In this document: in pieces, positions 11,564 through 20,865 of the stretch
Layout: each line of letters begins with the position of its first letter
How positions within the stretch are numbered: the stretch's first letter is position 1
Origin: Fistulifera solaris
Lineage: Eukaryota > Bacillariophyta > Bacillariophyceae > Naviculales > Stauroneidaceae
Assembly: GCA_030295235.1 (NCBI GenBank)
Contig: AP026151.1
Coordinates: 496,001 to 560,000, forward strand
Reading direction: 5' to 3'
Length of the DNA: 64,000 nucleotides
Notes under the pieces: generated by a model
What the model was told of the DNA's origin: nothing
Seen by the model: only the letters and a program-made list of their open reading frames with translations
Databases searched by the model: none
Translations under genes and position numbers: made by a program

Positions 11564-13287
11564 TCAAGAAACAGGCTTCTTCCACTTCTTCGCAGGCGAT
11601 GGGGGTACCCCTCCTAGCCAATCCGTGTTCAAATGCTCTCCGCCAGCCGTCTGCTTTTCTTCCCGAGTCGCAGGTTTCGACCACCGTCGTTCCTTTTCGA
11701 CTCCTAACAAAGCATCACTGTCTCCGCCAATCCATCCGCTGTGTCGCATGCCGGGTACACCGCCTTCCGGTTTGTCTGGAACTCCATAGAGTGACTCGTC
11801 GGTGGAGCTAGCTGTTGTCGTCGAGTCCGCGACTGGCGTTGGTTTGGCGACTTGGACTGACTTTAATTCCGAAGTCACTGTGCTATCGACCGTCTTTTGA
11901 GTGGGTGGGCTTGAATATACTTTCTCGGCTGTTTCAGACACTTTGGGTGCTGATTGTTGTGAAGACACATCAATCGCTGCACTGTTCGCTTTCGCCCCGG
12001 ATTGTTTCCACGTTCGGACCGGAGACAATATGGCCGTACCACCAATCCAGTCACTGTTGGCCGTTCCTGTCGCGGCTGGTTTTGTCCATTTTTGGTGGGC
12101 GATGCCGGTACTCCTCCCAGCCAGTCCGTGTTCAAGGGTTCTCCTCCAGCCTCGTGCTTTTCCTCCTTAGTGGTAGGTTTTGACCACCGTCGTTCCTTTT
12201 TGACGCCGAGTAACGCATCACTGTCTCCGCCAATCCACCCCCCGTGTCTCATACCCGGCACACCGGCTTCTGGTTTGTCTGGAACTCCGTATTCGTAATC
12301 TTGTTTATCAGCTGCTGTTGTCTCACTAGCTTCGGGAGTTTCATCGGGGACATCACGTGGCAGTTCTTTCTCGCTCGCTAGTTCTACCTTGACTTCTGGT
12401 TTAGGTGGTAGAGCAGATTCTTCTTCGATTTCGCGGGGTTCTGTATGACTCGAAACTGGTAGCTGAGATACATGTATGGATGCGACTGAATTAGTCACCG
12501 CATCTATAGCTGTTGGTTCAGTAGGGGATTGCTCATCCAGAGTCGTCGTGGTTGCTTTCGCTCCCGATTGTTTCCATTTTCGGACCGGAGACAATATAGC
12601 CGTCCCACCAATCCAGTCGCTATTCAGTTTTTCGGTCGCGGCCGGTTTCGTCCACTTCTTCACGGGCGATGTTGGAACTCCTAGCCATTCCGTACACAAG
12701 CGTTCTCCTCCAGCCTCGTGCCTTTCTTGACGAGTGGTGGGCTTCGACCATCGTCGCTCCTTTTTGACTCCCAGCAACGCATCGCTATCTCCACCGATCC
12801 AACCCCCGTGTCGCATCCCTGGCACGCCGCCTTCGGGTTTGTCTGGAACTCCGTATTCATAGTCTTGCTTGTCCGTCGCCTCACTGGGTTCGGGAGTTTC
12901 ATCCGGGACGAGCGGAGGCGCCGGATCGTTTTTCACGACAGGTACATTGATTTCTGGCTGCTCAGCCGTTGTTGCTATAGGGCTTGATTCTGTCTCTTTT
13001 ATTTCTGCCCCGGTCTTGACCGGCGAAGCCACCACAGGACGGTCGCCTTTGAGATCTTCCGGCTTTTTCCATTTCCTCGTGGACGCAGCGGGACTTCCCA
13101 GCCATTCCGTATTCAAATGTTCTCTCTCGTGATGATCAGATGCTACCGGCTTGGTCCATTTCTTTTCCTTGGAGACTCCCAACATGGCGTCACTGTCTCC
13201 ACCGATCCAGCCTCCATGACTCATGCTGGGGCTCTTCTCGGGCTTGTCTGGGACGCCATAAGGGCTATCGTTTGTTTCGTTTGTCAT
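11564..13287 (-). CDS. Internally repeated protein with WIGGDSDALLGV modules
   Basis: About 574 residues with at least four copies of one module. Each has GVPDKPE, then GxxGMRHGGWIGGDSDALLGV, KERRWSKPTT, an EAGGExLxTxWLG segment and a PTSPVKKWTKP-type end; a WIGGTAILSPVRKWKQSG segment follows in two copies. Acidic Ser/Thr/Pro-rich linkers separate modules. The GVPDKPE starts lie near plus-strand positions 13245, 12845, 12282 and 11780. There is no signal peptide, membrane segment or known domain; the conserved Trp/Gly/Asp pattern suggests a short peptide-binding or assembly motif. The frame shifts once, at the T5 run 12089-12093 (one base short), restoring SPTKKWTKPAAT. The DNA of the copies is also similar, so array length may vary between alleles. 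Function unknown. Confidence 0.82.
11750..13270 (-). repeat. Coding tandem repeat, four unequal copies (400-560 bp)
   Basis: Four in-gene copies recognisable at DNA level by a shared stretch reading TTTGTCTGGAACTCCGTA or near variants on the plus strand (about 12847, 12283 and 11781, diverged at 13240) and by the CACTGTCTCC(A/G)CC(A/G)ATCCA block that follows the GATGC/GTCAC segment. Spacings between copies are about 400, 560 and 500 bases, the differences lying in the linkers. Confidence 0.7.
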
Positions 13288-13798
13288 AGCAACTGCTTAT
13301 ATCTCGGAAGTGCTTTGGGCATTGACAGTCTTGGTGATCGATCCTCTTGGCTTCTCGTTTGTAAAGCAAAATCAAACAAATGTTTCGTCGAAAGGCGTCG
13401 TCCGAGACGCCGAAGCCGAAGAGGCATTTGTGACTTTTCATGAAGGCGATCTTATCCCTTCTTGTCCCATCCGGTCATGTTTGCTACTTCGTTGTTCACA
13501 GTGCTCCGAAACGCTATTTTCTTAGCCGTGGTCCACTTCGTGTTTATTGTCTCTCTCCGAAAAAGTACTGTCCATCGACAGGTTCAAAGGTAACCGTGAT
13601 GGTCTGTCGGTTGCACGCATCGACAATGAACCAAATAAGCTGCGCTGCTTCGACAAAAGTTTTCGAATGAATTCAATCGAAGAGGATCATTATTGTGGGT
13701 CTGCTAGCAAACAAGCAAGTAGAAAATACTACAATTTTCGAAACTAATCGCATGAGAATGCGAGAGAGTCAAAGAGCCTTCGTGACGAACACTCCACA
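13288..13798. promoter_or_regulatory. Divergent intergenic region, repeat protein / FN3 protein
   Basis: 511 bases between two start codons on opposite strands. Several short open frames occur but none has a domain, a splice partner or a favourable start. No repeat seen. Confidence 0.35.
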
Positions 13799-14530
13799 AT
13801 GAACGCGCCTACTTTGAATTTTGTTGAAGCAACTGAGGTGCGTAACAGATCGCAGCCAGCGTCGATCCAAGAATTCTTTTTTCCAATGAAGGATGCGTTG
13901 TTCTACATGAGATTGCTTACTTTCTCGGTTTCGAGATGTTGTGGTGAGAAATCAATTTTATGCAGCGGAGGAAAATACAGGACTGCCGTATTGTGTGGTT
14001 TCAATGACGATTACTACGCAAATCAGATGTTAGACTCTTTGGACTGAATCCTTCCGTGTCGACACTTTGTGTACGCTAGATAGTATCTGAGAAACCTTTT
14101 GATCGCACACAGAGATTGCTGTCGGTGCTATCTATGTATCGTCGTCATTTCGCTTGCCTGCCTTGTTGAATTATTGGTCCCCGTAGGTTTACTGCTGACG
14201 ATGTTTCTATTTTTCCACTCAAAGACTGAAATAACCGTTGAATTCAAGCCCTTGGTAGAACCTGGAGTTGCTTACAAGCTTCAATGGAAGAACTACGCGC
14301 AAGATTGGCTATCTGCCGCGGGGAATGAGAAGAAGGTGACACCCGGCGGCAATCTAACGACCAAGGCCATTGCCACCAACTTAGAGCCCGGTCAAACGTA
14401 CTGTGTGCGTCTGGTGGTAATCGACAGTGCTACCGGCGTCGAAAAGGGCCCACCGGGAAAGGAGTTAGTCTTGGATACCGAACAAGTCGGATGTACGCCC
14501 AAAACCAGCAAGGGTTGCGTGATTCTGTGA
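13799..14530 (+). CDS. Single fibronectin-III-like domain protein with CaaX end
   Basis: Two exons are proposed. 13799-13837 encodes MNAPTLNFVEATE. After a GT-AG intron 13838-14224 (387 nt, long for this genome) exon 14225-14530 begins TEITVEFKPLVEPG. Joined in phase 0 they give a complete FN3-like beta sandwich of about 100 residues, with LQWKNYAQDW in strand C and ATNLEPGQTYCVRLVVID in strands E-F, the conserved L-x-P-x-x-x-Y-x-x-R pattern of FN3. The last residues are GCVIL. CVIL fits a CaaX box with Leu at X, so geranylgeranylation and membrane attachment are likely. A total of 114 residues. The splice model is an inference; the second exon alone is open back to 14099 without an upstream ATG that fits the domain. 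Role unknown. Confidence 0.68.
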
Positions 14531-14701
14531 TGAGTATTATGCCTCGAGTGTCGTCGCACTTTACAGATTTCGTGCTGATGTCTTCGCCATAAAGATTAAA
14601 CTAGATTATTTTTTTCTCTTTGAGGAATGCCTAACTTCGAGACTAGAGTAACCCTATGAAAACTTCTTGGGTATCAATCTAAGCATTAACAAATACTCCT
14701 A

Positions 14702-15570
14702 CTACATAAAATAGAACCGGGCCATGATACGCGCCCAATTCCAACCGAATCCCAAGGGGTATCCCACAAGAATAGCGCAATAGCAAATTACAACGGCCAC
14801 AATCGGAAACAAAAAGACCTCTGTGTGCGACAAGAATGGCAAGGCTCTGTATCCTAAATGTGTAATATACCAATACCAGCTCAAGGCACCTGCGTAGATC
14901 GAATTTGCGATGACCAAGGAAAGTAATCCTTCTTGCAAAATGACGGGGAGGAGGAAAAATTGAACCACGTCTGTGATGCAAGGTGTCAGCATCAGCGTAA
15001 GATCATGTTTGCAACCATTTGTACGAACTTACACAAGAGTACGAATACCGGGAAGAAGGAATTGCAGTGAATATCAAATGCGTAAAGCCATTCGACCTGC
15101 TGTCGCACGTGACTCGTCGATTGTTGCACTACTAACTGACGGTTTGCGATCTCTCGACAAATCGTAGCAATCAAAAGTCCCAAACCCAACCAGTTCCATA
15201 ATACCGTGTATAACAAGAACGATATAGCTCCTTGTAGAGAGATCCGAAAAGCTACAGAATAAGCAATCCCCGCCACCACGAGGAAGACAGCCTGCATCGC
15301 CACAAAGGCCGGGTCATCCCGAGCCCAATGATTTTTCGTTTGTTTTCGATAATAGCTCGTCTTGTAGACAACTTGCGGACGGGTCGATATTAACGTCTTC
15401 ATCTGATCCAAAGCCGACTGAATATCCATTTGCCGCACATCCGTCAAACGCTGAAAGTATTGTAGAGGTCGGTTCGCGGCGGGCACACGTGGTGCCGGAT
15501 TCGCTAAGGGATCCGCGCCCGACGGGACGGCGAGTCTCGATTTTCGGGAGTGAGCGGCTTCAGAGGACAT
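14702..15570 (-). CDS. UNC50: UNC-50 family Golgi membrane protein
   Basis: Multi-pass membrane protein of the inner Golgi, linked to receptor trafficking and ARF-GEF recruitment (GMH1 in yeast). The conserved block EWLYAFDIHCNSFFPVFVLL-Y-VVQFFLLPVI is split by a 62-nt intron, 14971-15032 (GTAAGT...ACAG), inside a tyrosine codon. It is followed by LGYRALPFLSHTEVFLFPI, also diagnostic. Five or more hydrophobic helices are visible, and length (268 residues) is normal. The cytosolic N-terminus is basic and polar. No frame break. Convergent with the FN3 gene. Confidence 0.95.
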
Positions 15571-15954
15571 TGTGACTGCAATCTTTATTTGATGGATGAG
15601 CTTGAACGAGGTTTACGAGTTTTTTGTGCATTATTTGATGCAATGCGAAGTGCTGCGGGCTGCGCTACAAGTATGCACATAACTGCACACGGACGAGCGA
15701 TTGTTGTCATTCGTGGCGGCCCCGCGTACTTTTTCAACTACTCTAACTATTAGTACCGGTCCGACTATCATGCTGTTTAACCCTAGCCTCAATGTTTGGA
15801 TTTCACCATCATCTGTTCCATCTAACTAATCTACTGTCGTTTATCGCTTCTTTTGCCTGCTGACTGCTGATGAAGGATACGAGAAAGCTATGAAAAGAAA
15901 TGTGTTTTTCATCAAAGTGAATTTTGAACGGGCTAATTAAATACAACTGCTGTC
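15571..15954. other. Intergenic UNC50 5' side / RRP40 3' side
   Basis: 384 bases between two leftward genes; must contain the UNC50 promoter. A single ACCGGT core near 15755 is the only notable motif. Confidence 0.35.
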
Positions 15955-16746
15955 CTAGTCTTCCATTGCGTCACGATCCTGCTGCAGCTTTTTCTTTGCC
16001 GTATAAATCAGTGACTTGACCATTGCCCGAATTTGCGCGTCTGTCATTACTTGCGAGTTCTGAATGGCGTTTTGTATGACAATGGTGTATTCCGGAAGCG
16101 TGCTATTGAGCCACAAGAATCCGTTGACCCCGATGGCAACTTCAAATTCGATCTTGGCCGCCGCAAGTTCCTGCAAAACGACGTTATCTGGTTGCAACAA
16201 CTGACGAGCCAAGCCTGTAGATATTCGAATTAAATTTCCACCCTTGAGTTCTCCGTAACATCCCTCCGATGTCATCCAGTCTTTCCGTGGCATTCCGGCA
16301 TCATGAGGTCCTAACAAGCACGACAGCGACGGTTCAAGCAACCCTTCATTTAAAGACGAGACCCGTGCGTAAACGACTTGACCAACCTGTAAATGTGGTT
16401 TGTTGCGTTTCGTGGCACCTTCGAACGACAAATTCGATAGAATCGCTAAATGCGACGCGCCGATATTGACACGATAATAGTCTCCGCCGTTGCCATCTTG
16501 TCCCATTCGATCTTCTACAATCCCAACGACTCTGTCTTCTAAACGAGGTCGATAACGGGAAAGATTGACTTGAACGAAATAGGTGTTTTTGTTTTGTTGC
16601 GACAACCAGCCCGCCAGGGTCGCGTACACTTGCTGCGAAGCGGCGTCGTAGCGCAGGCCCGTTCCTAGTTTCGACGAGAGAGGTATGCGTTCCGTCACAT
16701 TGTCGCCTGGTAAAACAGCAACTGTAGCTTGCGCTGATTTCGCCAT
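15955..16746 (-). CDS. RRP40: Exosome complex subunit RRP40/EXOSC3
   Basis: Cap subunit of the RNA exosome (3'-5' RNA processing in nucleus and cytoplasm). Layout: N-terminal domain with LPGDNVTERIP, S1 RNA-binding domain (RPRLEDRVVGIVEDRMG ... YYRVNIGASHLAILSNLSFEGATKRNKP ... VGQVVYARV) and C-terminal KH-like domain (GLARQLLQPDNVVLQELA ... FEVAIGVNGFLWLNS). The G-x-N-G-F-L-W motif is the GxNG signature of RRP40/RRP4. Start 16746 is the first ATG; an upstream in-frame TTG was ignored. About 263 residues, normal length, single exon, no frame break. Divergent from the RING gene. Confidence 0.94.
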   Translation of the reverse strand: MAKSAQATVAVLPGDNVTERIPLSSKLGTGLRYDAASQQVYATLAGWLSQQNKNTYFVQVNLSRYRPRLEDRVVGIVEDRMGQDGNGGDYYRVNIGASHLAILSNLSFEGATKRNKPHLQVGQVVYARVSSLNEGLLEPSLSCLLGPHDAGMPRKDWMTSEGCYGELKGGNLIRISTGLARQLLQPDNVVLQELAAAKIEFEVAIGVNGFLWLNSTLPEYTIVIQNAIQNSQVMTDAQIRAMVKSLIYTAKKKLQQDRDAMED

Positions 16747-17165
16747 GTAAATACTGGTCAAATAGAAATGAAAATGAAAATGATTGTTGTGGTTTTTTTG
16801 AGACTATGCGGCGCGACGCGCAAAAAAACTTGGGTAGACACGCGCGGACGGCCAGACGGAAAGCGACCCGGATGTATCATACAGTACAGAAGAGAGTGGC
16901 CTCCAACGAAGTTTTCTCGCGAAAACCGCAAACGGCGGGGACACACGATACAACCATGATGAACAGCGAGAAATATAATAATAAGGCTCTTCGTTTTGCA
17001 ATAAAGCAGTCATCGGTTCACAATTATACAACACGTGGTTTCTTTGAGGCAAGAACACGAATTGAAGTTGATTTACATCAGTTCTCGCCGGATGGAGTTC
17101 GCTTATGCTTCGTGAAAATGAATAATCGGATAAACATGCGACGCCTTGAATCGTCGGGGGAAAAC
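16747..17165. promoter_or_regulatory. Divergent intergenic region RRP40 / RING-H2 gene
   Basis: 419 bases. The frame of the RING protein is open upstream through most of this region, with in-frame ATGs at 17118 and 17136, so part may be coding or 5' UTR. No repeat seen. Confidence 0.35.
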
Positions 17166-18117
17166 ATGGATGGTTTCTTGGCTCTCTTGATTATGATGGT
17201 GTTTATTTTTTGTGCTGCGTGGTATGTTACTTTATGGCTCTCTGTGTTCATTCCTGTGTTCTCGCACAGAAATCTGTTCTTATAATCTACTTTTTATTCA
17301 ATCAGGGCTCCGACGTGCATTCGAAGATGTTATCGGCGATCGGACGCTGCCAATCAAGGCCGGCGATCTTCGGTTATTGATCCTAGGATGGAAGCAGAAA
17401 TCGAGATGTTCCGTCGCATGATGGAAGACGCAGTCAATGCAATTGCGCCACGAGAGGGTATGACGGTGGATGCTCGCCGCGAGTACATTTTAAATTGCTT
17501 AATGACCAAGGTAAGCAATACAAGTATAAGTCAGCGAACACACGGGTCGAATCTTACGTTTCGATCTGTAGCACATAATTGCTTGCGATAATCAAAATGT
17601 CGATACAGCAACTACGACAAATGAAAGAGACGACGTTGTATTGAGTTTGGGTAAAGATTGTGAAGATGAGGCAGACGACCCGAAAACAACCTGCGCTATA
17701 TGTTTAAGTGAATACGAAGACGGCGACGAAATTTCTTGGTCCCATAATCCCAACTGCCCCCACTTTTTTCATCGCACCTGCATAGCGGAATGGCTTTTAT
17801 CACATGAAGAGTGCCCATGTTGCCGTTTTGATTTCTTGCGATTTGACGATGATGACGAACAAGTCGATATAGAAACAGGATCGCGAGATTTGCGCGTTCC
17901 TCCTATCAGCAACAATGACCCTAACGGTTCGAATGCCGATTTTGCTCGAAATTTACAGCTTTTCTTTGAGTTGGTGGCAAACCGGCGGCCGGCCGCCGAT
18001 GTGCCGACCTCGAATGAAGTCCGCAACCGTGCTACTACCATACCACCAGTGCGGCAGCCGCCACTTGCGAACAACCCAACGATGGAAAGTACAAGCAATA
18101 GCCAAGAGCAATCATAA
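17166..18117 (+). CDS. RING-H2 zinc-finger membrane protein, probable E3 ubiquitin ligase
   Basis: Three exons: 17166-17221, 17306-17510 and 17572-18117, with introns of 84 nt (GTATGT...TCAG) and 61 nt (GTAAGC...GTAG), both preserving frame. An N-terminal hydrophobic segment (FLALLIMMVFIFCAAW) acts as a signal anchor. A basic linker and a helix follow (EAEIEMFRRMMEDAVNAIAP), then a RING-H2 finger: CAICLSEYEDGD ... CPHFFHRTCIAEWLLSHEECPCC, giving C-x2-C, C-x-H-x2-H-x2-C and C-x2-C ligands. The tail is Asp-rich, then Ser/Asn/Pro-rich. The single helix plus RING-H2 resembles ATL-type E3 ligases. In-frame ATGs at 17118 and 17136 are alternative starts that would lengthen the N-terminus by 10-16 residues. 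Confidence 0.85.
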
Positions 18118-18449
18118 CTGCCTAGATAGGAAAGTGCACTGAAGCAACGAAGCGCGGTCATAATCGTGTTTTTGTACATGCGAATGACGATGGGGAAGGC
18201 ACAAGTTAAAGATGCGAAACACCCTTAAGCTAGAAATTTTCTGCTACAACAGCCATAGTATGCCTTAGCATAGGTGGTCGCTTGTCGCATGAGATGGCCA
18301 TGAAGAAGGTGATAGGCATTCAATCGTACGAGCTGCTAGTGACTAGTGAATGAAACTCGTTAGCTAGATCTAGGTTCTATAAGTCGGCACCATAATTCTC
18401 GAATCTTGCTTGGCATTCGATCAAACAGCTGGAGCAACTGACTTAAACT
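18118..18449. other. Intergenic, nothing recognised
   Basis: 332 bases downstream of the RING gene up to the TTAA target of the next element. No open frame or repeat recognised. Confidence 0.35.
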
Positions 18450-19402
18450 TTAACCCTTTCAGTACCAAAAATTTTTAAGAGTAATATTTGACTCTTTGCT
18501 AATAAACCGTTGATTTTCTTGTCGATAAACCAATTTATCACGAAACAAATCTCACAAATCCAAACAATAACTATAGTTGAAGAAGAAATAATAATTATAT
18601 TTCTTTGTTTTGGCTTAGGATAAATCAAAAATGGCAACATCTAGATTGCAAAGAGTAAATATTTAGTCTAGTGTTCGACACCGTATTAATACCAAAAACA
18701 GAAAACCGTACTATACTGTACTAAACCGGTTTTTGGTTTTTATGATTTTGAAAAAAACGGTTTTTTTCGTTAGACGTCTGTACGCCGTAGACCCTTAAGT
18801 TTCCGGTGGATATCTTTTTTAGCCTAGCACGCCTTTTTCCAAGCAATGGACTATCAGAGCGCAGCAGATCAATAACCAATCACCAGTCTTGATTAAATGT
18901 TGAGTTTTATATTCCTTGCACAGTTTCGTTACGCCAGTAAATAGACATGAATTTTGAGAGAACTTAATGTTTTATTTTCGCTAAGCTTCAAGTAAGCCAA
19001 GAATGTTTTAACCTGGTCAATCAATTGATCACATTGGAAATAATCTCATTGCATAAAAGATCAAATTGGGAAGCTTTTCTTCTTGAAAAGCTTCCTGTAG
19101 CTGTAGCTACAGGGACGTAATGACGGTGTTTTGAATAATACGGAATAAAACCATAAAATACGATAAAACCGGTTTAATACGGTTTAAAACCGTTTTGGTT
19201 TTTTCAATTTCAATAAAACGGTATTTTTCGAACACTAATTTAGTCTACTCTTAGGCTTTTTGGTCAAAATATCGGGGCTGTAGATGTCCGTTGAAATAAT
19301 TTTAGCTGTGTCCGATGTGTACGGCGGACACCAATGACGTCATATAATCGGCGCACTAAGAGTAAAATGTTACTCTTAAGGAATCGGTATTGAAAGGGTT
19401 AA
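18450..19402. mobile_element. Non-autonomous piggyBac-like (TTAA) MITE, carrying a nested hAT MITE
   Basis: TTAA at 18450-18453 and 19399-19402 flank an element 18454-19398. Its ends are inverted copies: CCCTTTCAGTACC on the left and CCCTTTCAATACC on the reverse strand at the right, and similarity continues inward to about 45 bases with a TTAAGAGTAA(T/C)ATTT core that is itself palindromic with ACTCTT. TTAA targets and CCC-starting ends are the hallmark of the piggyBac superfamily. With the nested insert (569 bases plus its 8-base duplication) removed, the element is about 368 bp and has no coding capacity, so it is a MITE mobilised in trans. Superfamily assignment is by ends only. Confidence 0.8.
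18669..19237. mobile_element. Non-autonomous hAT-like MITE
   Basis: 569-bp element bounded by a perfect 8-bp target-site duplication ATTTAGTC (18661-18668 and 19238-19245). Its ends are inverted: TAGTGTTCGA at the left and the same 10 bases on the reverse strand at the right, then A/T-rich subterminal copies of ACCGTATTA- and AAACCGGTTT-type motifs. An 8-bp duplication with TAGTGTTCG-type ends is characteristic of hAT. No transposase frame is present. It lies inside the TTAA element, so it is the younger insertion. Confidence 0.86.
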
Positions 19403-20147
19403 GCTACAGACACTTTAGACTTTAGACACTAGACTATTAATAACTATTATAAAGCTGTTCGTCAAATTGATAAGTTGATACAAGGTTAGGGAATGGAGAA
19501 TGGAGATAGGAAGCGGAGAAGGAAGAAGGAAGGCAAAGGGCATAGAACATAGAGCATGGCCATCAGCAATAGGAATAAGAAATACGTAGGTAGAATAGCA
19601 TGATCAAGAATCATGAATTTACAATCAATAATCAATAATCAATACATGTCGGATTACGAATAGACTGATCAAAAGTCATTTAGCAATAAGCGAAGGACGA
19701 AGATTTCATTTGCTTCATAATCCGTCTCCTGTTGTAGTTGTAAAGTTTATCTTTTACGACTACGAATCACGAGTTTCGAGTCCCGAACTCCTAACGACCG
19801 TAAACGTAAACCGTAAAAAATATATTCAGTACTCCGCCTTATGAAAACCTTTCACGGAAACTGCATGGAAACTGGGTATGAAATTTATGACACATAAAGC
19901 CACTTCTTTCCGGGTGCAGTCGCAGTTCCGATGCATAAAGCGCAATGCGCAATGGACAAAGACGGATGGAGTCAGGCAAAGTACAGTGCTGTATCAAATA
20001 AAAATATAAAAATTTGCAGGGCGTTTGCAAATAAAGATTCAAAGTTGTACAGCCAAAAAGACATTTTCGGTTCTGTTTTGGATGCCACAAACGAGGAGCG
20101 ACAGGCTCATTTTCTCATCTATAGCATCACCGAAAAATTTGGAAACA
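19403..20147. other. Intergenic with purine-rich tract
   Basis: 745 bases. An A/G-rich tract lies at about 19493-19550 (repeated GGAGA, GGAAG units). The rest has no recognisable gene. It should contain the promoter of the 20148 gene. Confidence 0.35.
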
Positions 20148-20684
20148 ATGGCACCTAAGTTGTTATCCATCAGAAGTCGCAGATGGCGTAGCACTGCTTT
20201 TGGCAGGGCACAGACCGCTGCAAGTACAGAAGCGAAGAATTTCTTCATCTCTCAAGAGGAAACTGCTTCGGATTCATCAAGTACAAGTATCCACCTTGAG
20301 GTGAATGATCTGGATGATTTTGCATTAGCCATGCAAGACAACCCGTTGAAGGCTTCAGAGTTTGCCGTCATCAACAACGTTAAGCATCTTTCATTACATC
20401 AGAGAAATGCGCACGGTAATGATTGTGATAAAACAATTCGGACTTTGCCGGAAACGACATGGAAACAAACGACTCCAGAAAGTATGATCATCATGTGCGG
20501 CGAAGACACGATGAGCGACGATGACCTTTCTGTATCTACGTTTTCATCAGAAAATACTTTACCCGCGTATTGTAACGATTCACGGATTGATCCCTCTAAT
20601 TCGCCAGACTTCAACGCCGCTATTGCGCTGCAAGAGCAAGAGATCATCCGTCTTGCATTACAAATAAGCTTATATGATGTATAG
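20148..20684 (+). CDS. Unknown acidic protein with ubiquitin-interacting-like motifs
   Basis: 178 residues from ATG 20148 (MAPKLLSIRSRRWRSTAFG). A basic N-terminus is followed by a Ser/Thr/Asp-rich, probably disordered body. Two short helical segments resemble ubiquitin-interacting motifs: DLDDFALAMQDN in the middle and AAIALQEQEIIRLALQISL at the very end (pattern L-x-x-A-L-x-x-S-L). No catalytic domain. It converges on the RIO kinase gene, whose own N-terminus has similar motifs. The frame is open upstream of the ATG, so the start is uncertain. Could also be one exon of a longer gene. Confidence 0.55.
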   Translation: MAPKLLSIRSRRWRSTAFGRAQTAASTEAKNFFISQEETASDSSSTSIHLEVNDLDDFALAMQDNPLKASEFAVINNVKHLSLHQRNAHGNDCDKTIRTLPETTWKQTTPESMIIMCGEDTMSDDDLSVSTFSSENTLPAYCNDSRIDPSNSPDFNAAIALQEQEIIRLALQISLYDV

Positions 20685-20865
20685 CCCATCGACAGAATTG
20701 CTAATCTTTCGATTTAAGTCGAGTAAAACGTTTGATTTGCGCGAATAGAACCAATATTTCAACATGCTAGTTATCAATCGCACCGAAGTTTCTCGGTCGT
20801 TTGCAGAGTAGCCCGCAAATTTTAGAAACGAAGGGACCCTCCACCAGTAGCTCCATAAACAAAAG

